A stretch of 8,123 nucleotides of DNA from assembly GCA_031288675.1 (NCBI GenBank), contig JAITQY010000128.1:1-8123 (forward strand), written 5' to 3'. The notes below the pieces were generated by a model. The model was not told the DNA's origin, did no database searches, and was given only the letters and a program-made list of their open reading frames with translations. Shown here piece by piece: positions 6,928 to 8,123 of the stretch; position 1 is the first letter of the stretch; every line of letters starts with the position of its first letter. Both the position numbers and the translations under genes were made by a program. Source of the stretch: Oscillospiraceae bacterium (lineage in GTDB: Bacteria; Bacillota; Clostridia; Oscillospirales; Oscillospiraceae).

Positions 6928-6990
6928 TCTATAGTCGAGAGTAGACAGGGGACGGGGGTTGCGGCGGGCGAGCAATGCTCGCCCCTACGG
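6927..6990 (+). repeat. REP-like palindromic intergenic element
   Basis: A perfect inverted repeat, GGGCGAGCA-A-TGCTCGCCC (6966-6984, 9-base arms around one A), is followed by CCTACGGG. Just upstream, GTCTA (6927-6931) and TAGAC (6942-6946) form a second, weak inverted repeat starting in the stop codon of the gene before. Short palindromes with the form GGGCGA...TCGCCCCTACGG are a familiar dispersed intergenic repeat in clostridial genomes. There is no T-run after the hairpin, so it is a poor intrinsic terminator. Membership of a dispersed family cannot be proved from one copy. Confidence 0.6.
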
Positions 6991-7030
6991 GACGAGTGAC
7001 CAATATACCAACTTGAAAGGGAGGAAAGAA

Positions 7031-7492
7031 ATGAGCATTGAAGATAAGGCGCAAAATTTGGATGAGATGTTTTGCGTTATGTCAAACGCAAGGCGGGAGA
7101 CTGCCGCGGAAGCGGAGGCTCTTTTGATGAAATGGGACACGGAGCTTGAGCCGGTAAAGCAAGTAATGAAAAAACACCGGATATTATTCAGGAATGCCGC
7201 TGTTCCGTACACAGGGTCATACGGTAGTTTACAGGGGATAGTAATAGGGTCAACCGCTAAAATACCGCACAGGCTTATTGTGCTGAAAACACATTTAGCC
7301 GTACCTGTAAACGGAGAAACTGATAAAGCTGATGATACAGGGGCAATCCCTCTGCAAACCTTTCTGGAAACCGCCGACTTGGAAACCGTTAAGGCTGGCT
7401 TTGATTTTGTACGCAATTTGGATTCGGACGCGGTCAAAGATATGGCGAAGCGAAATGAGCAACTGAAAGAGTTTGTAAGTAAAAACACCTAA
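7031..7492 (+). CDS. Hypothetical phage protein
   Basis: I do not recognise this 153-residue protein. Residues 1-50 are predicted helical and charged (IEDKAQNLDEMFCVMSNARRETAAEAEALLMKWDTELEPVK, interrupted here for reading). A middle part (52-95) looks like strands with small turns, including RNAAVPYTGSYGSLQGIV and RLIVLKTHLAVPV. The last 45 residues (108-153) are again helical. No signal peptide, membrane segment or catalytic motif is visible. ATG 7031 follows AAAGGGAGG (7016-7024) at 6 bases. An in-frame TTG at 6959 would place the start in the intergenic palindrome and is rejected. The gene stands alone between a repeat-containing gap and a terminator, so it is the last gene of the accessory block. 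Confidence 0.7.
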   Translation: MSIEDKAQNLDEMFCVMSNARRETAAEAEALLMKWDTELEPVKQVMKKHRILFRNAAVPYTGSYGSLQGIVIGSTAKIPHRLIVLKTHLAVPVNGETDKADDTGAIPLQTFLETADLETVKAGFDFVRNLDSDAVKDMAKRNEQLKEFVSKNT

Positions 7493-7515
7493 AACCTACT
7501 ACCTAAATTTATGCA

Positions 7516-7543
7516 AGCCGTTCCTCCTTTTGGAGGAGCGGTT
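7516..7543 (+). terminator. Intrinsic transcription terminator after the accessory block
   Basis: A 12-base-pair stem (7516-7527 with 7532-7543, two G-T wobbles) closes a TTTT loop and is followed by CTTATTAT, a moderate T-rich tract. It lies 23 bases after the stop of the unidentified gene. No clear promoter is seen between it and the next gene, so late genes downstream need read-through or antitermination. Confidence 0.65.
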
Positions 7544-7568
7544 CTTATTATGCTCAAAAAAGGAGGAA
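7521..7568 (+). promoter_or_regulatory. Anti-Shine-Dalgarno pairing between terminator and the protease ribosome-binding site
   Basis: TTCCTCCTTTT (7521-7531), the inner 5' arm and loop of the terminator, is an exact 11-base complement of AAAAGGAGGAA (7558-7568), the ribosome-binding site of the next gene. The two pairings use the same bases, so the terminator hairpin and the masking of this site exclude each other. The complementarity is visible. Regulation is inference. Confidence 0.45.
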
Positions 7569-7578
7569 GTGAGACAGA

Positions 7579-8025
7579 ATGAGCGCAAGGACATTCAGCG
7601 AGATAACAAAGGCGCGCGAGCGACCTCATAAGCTGACCGTTACAAAATCAGACGACGACAAGCGGCTTGTGTTCGGGTGGGCGAGCGTAGCGGTTCGGGT
7701 GGACGGGGAACAGATAACCGACTACCAGGAGGACGTAATCGACGCCGCAGACCTTGAAGCCGCCGCCTACGACTTCACCGCGGACTTCGGCACAGCCGGC
7801 GAAATGCACCAGCGAGGCGGAGTAGGACGGCTCGTAGAGAGCGTGGTGTTCACCAAGGAGAAATCCGACGCAATGGGAATACCGCCGGACGTAATGCCGC
7901 AGGGCGGCTGGTGGGTCGGGTTCCGCATCTCCGACGGTGAGGTATGGGCGAAAATCAAGAGCGGCGAATACAGTATGTTCTCTATTGAGGGCGAAGCTGA
8001 AAGAATACCGGTAAAGGAGGAATAA
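7579..8025 (+). CDS. xkdF: XkdF-type phage head maturation protease (Peptidase_S78_2-like)
   Basis: This 148-residue protein matches the XkdF family of PBSX-like phages, putative serine proteases that process head or scaffold proteins during capsid maturation. It shows RLVFGWASVAV (29-39), DYQEDVID (48-55), GEMHQRGGVGRLVES (74-88), QGGWWVGFRISDGEVWAKIK (108-127) and YSMFSIEGEA (131-140). By analogy with the herpes-type prohead protease fold, H77 and S135 would be the catalytic His and Ser. The protein is the size of a bare protease domain. ATG 7579 follows GGAGG (7562-7566) at 12 bases, a rather long gap. The stop is 2 bases before the next gene's GTG. In PBSX-like operons the capsid gene follows this protease. 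Confidence 0.85.
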   Translation: MSARTFSEITKARERPHKLTVTKSDDDKRLVFGWASVAVRVDGEQITDYQEDVIDAADLEAAAYDFTADFGTAGEMHQRGGVGRLVESVVFTKEKSDAMGIPPDVMPQGGWWVGFRISDGEVWAKIKSGEYSMFSIEGEAERIPVKEE

Positions 8026-8027
8026 AA

Positions 8028-8123
8028 GTGTCAGACATCAATAAAACATTATCGCGCTTTACAAATCGGGCGGCGGCTAAGACAATCAAGGAGCTAATTG
8101 ACGCAGGCGGCGGTATTCCAGAC
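8028..8123 (+). CDS. Partial phage gene, N-terminal 32 codons (head region, unidentified)
   Basis: GTG 8028 follows AAAGGAGG (8013-8020, inside the protease gene) at 7 bases, and the frame stays open to the window edge. The first residues read MSDINKTLSRFTNRAAAKTI, then a Gly-rich stretch. The sequence is too short to identify. By position after an XkdF-type protease it may encode a scaffold, a capsid protein or a small head protein. Confidence 0.7.
   Translation, partial: MSDINKTLSRFTNRAAAKTIKELIDAGGGIPD

Noticed and set aside
6966..6984. Palindrome as an intrinsic terminator
   Set aside because: The hairpin is strong but is followed by CCTACGGG with no T-run.
6959..7030. N-terminal extension of the unidentified gene back to TTG 6959
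   Set aside because: It would translate the palindromic repeat. A strong AAAGGGAGG site precedes ATG 7031.
6985..7488. 167-codon open frame on the minus strand
   Set aside because: It lies opposite the + strand gene, its product has no plausible domain, and its existence follows from the codon pattern of the real gene.
7530..7551. Possible promoter (TATTAT at 7546-7551) after the terminator
   Set aside because: The only -35-like hexamer (TTGGAG) is about 10 bases away, far too close, and the T-rich stretch is better explained as the terminator tail.
1..8123. CRISPR array, tRNA or rRNA genes, integrase or attachment site
   Set aside because: No regularly spaced repeats, no cloverleaf-like sequence and no recombinase gene were seen.

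Overview
The window is a stretch of the late (packaging and head) operon of a tailed bacteriophage or integrated prophage. All genes lie on the + strand, closely spaced or overlapping, and most follow strong purine-rich Shine-Dalgarno sites (AGGAGG type). The host is most likely a Bacillota bacterium, probably in the Clostridia. This rests on the ribosome-binding sites, the PBSX/Firmicute-type head genes (terminase pair, DUF935-type portal, MuF protein, XkdF-type protease), a YjcQ-family gene, and a GGGCGAGCA-type palindrome of the kind scattered through clostridial genomes. The host call is inference.

Layout: positions 3-188 hold the C-terminal end of a DNA methyltransferase. It is followed by the small terminase subunit (198-743), the large terminase subunit (724-2178), the portal protein (2208-3542) and a long MuF minor head protein (3546-5405). 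An accessory block follows: a free 80-residue immunity-like gene (5427-5669), a YjcQ-family gene (5696-6007), two diverged paralogues of about 145 residues (6033-6482 and 6496-6927), a short intergenic region with a REP-like palindrome (6928-7030), and an unidentified 153-residue gene (7031-7492). A hairpin terminator (7516-7543) closes the block. The head programme then resumes with an XkdF-type maturation protease (7579-8025) and the first 32 codons of another gene (8028-8123).

The centrepiece is the MuF protein. Its N-terminal half is an ordinary phage-Mu-F/SPP1-gp7-like head domain. This is followed by a domain with the signature of TNT, the NAD+-cleaving 'tuberculosis necrotizing toxin' fold, including LDRFG, RSLP and APWFGEPGGGTQY. 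The last 80 residues form a third domain that is clearly related to the separate 80-residue protein encoded immediately downstream. The window therefore appears to carry a phage-encoded polymorphic toxin of the MuF class with a fused immunity-like domain, plus a second free copy of that domain. An internal in-frame ATG with its own Shine-Dalgarno site sits exactly at the start of the fused domain, so it could also be made as a free protein.

Expected roles: the terminase subunits recognise and package DNA through the portal, and the MuF protein is carried in the capsid. The toxin domain may enter the recipient with the phage DNA or act in the lysogen. The small immunity-like proteins may protect the producing cell. 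The XkdF protease would process head proteins during maturation. Toxin and immunity activities are inferred from sequence resemblance only.
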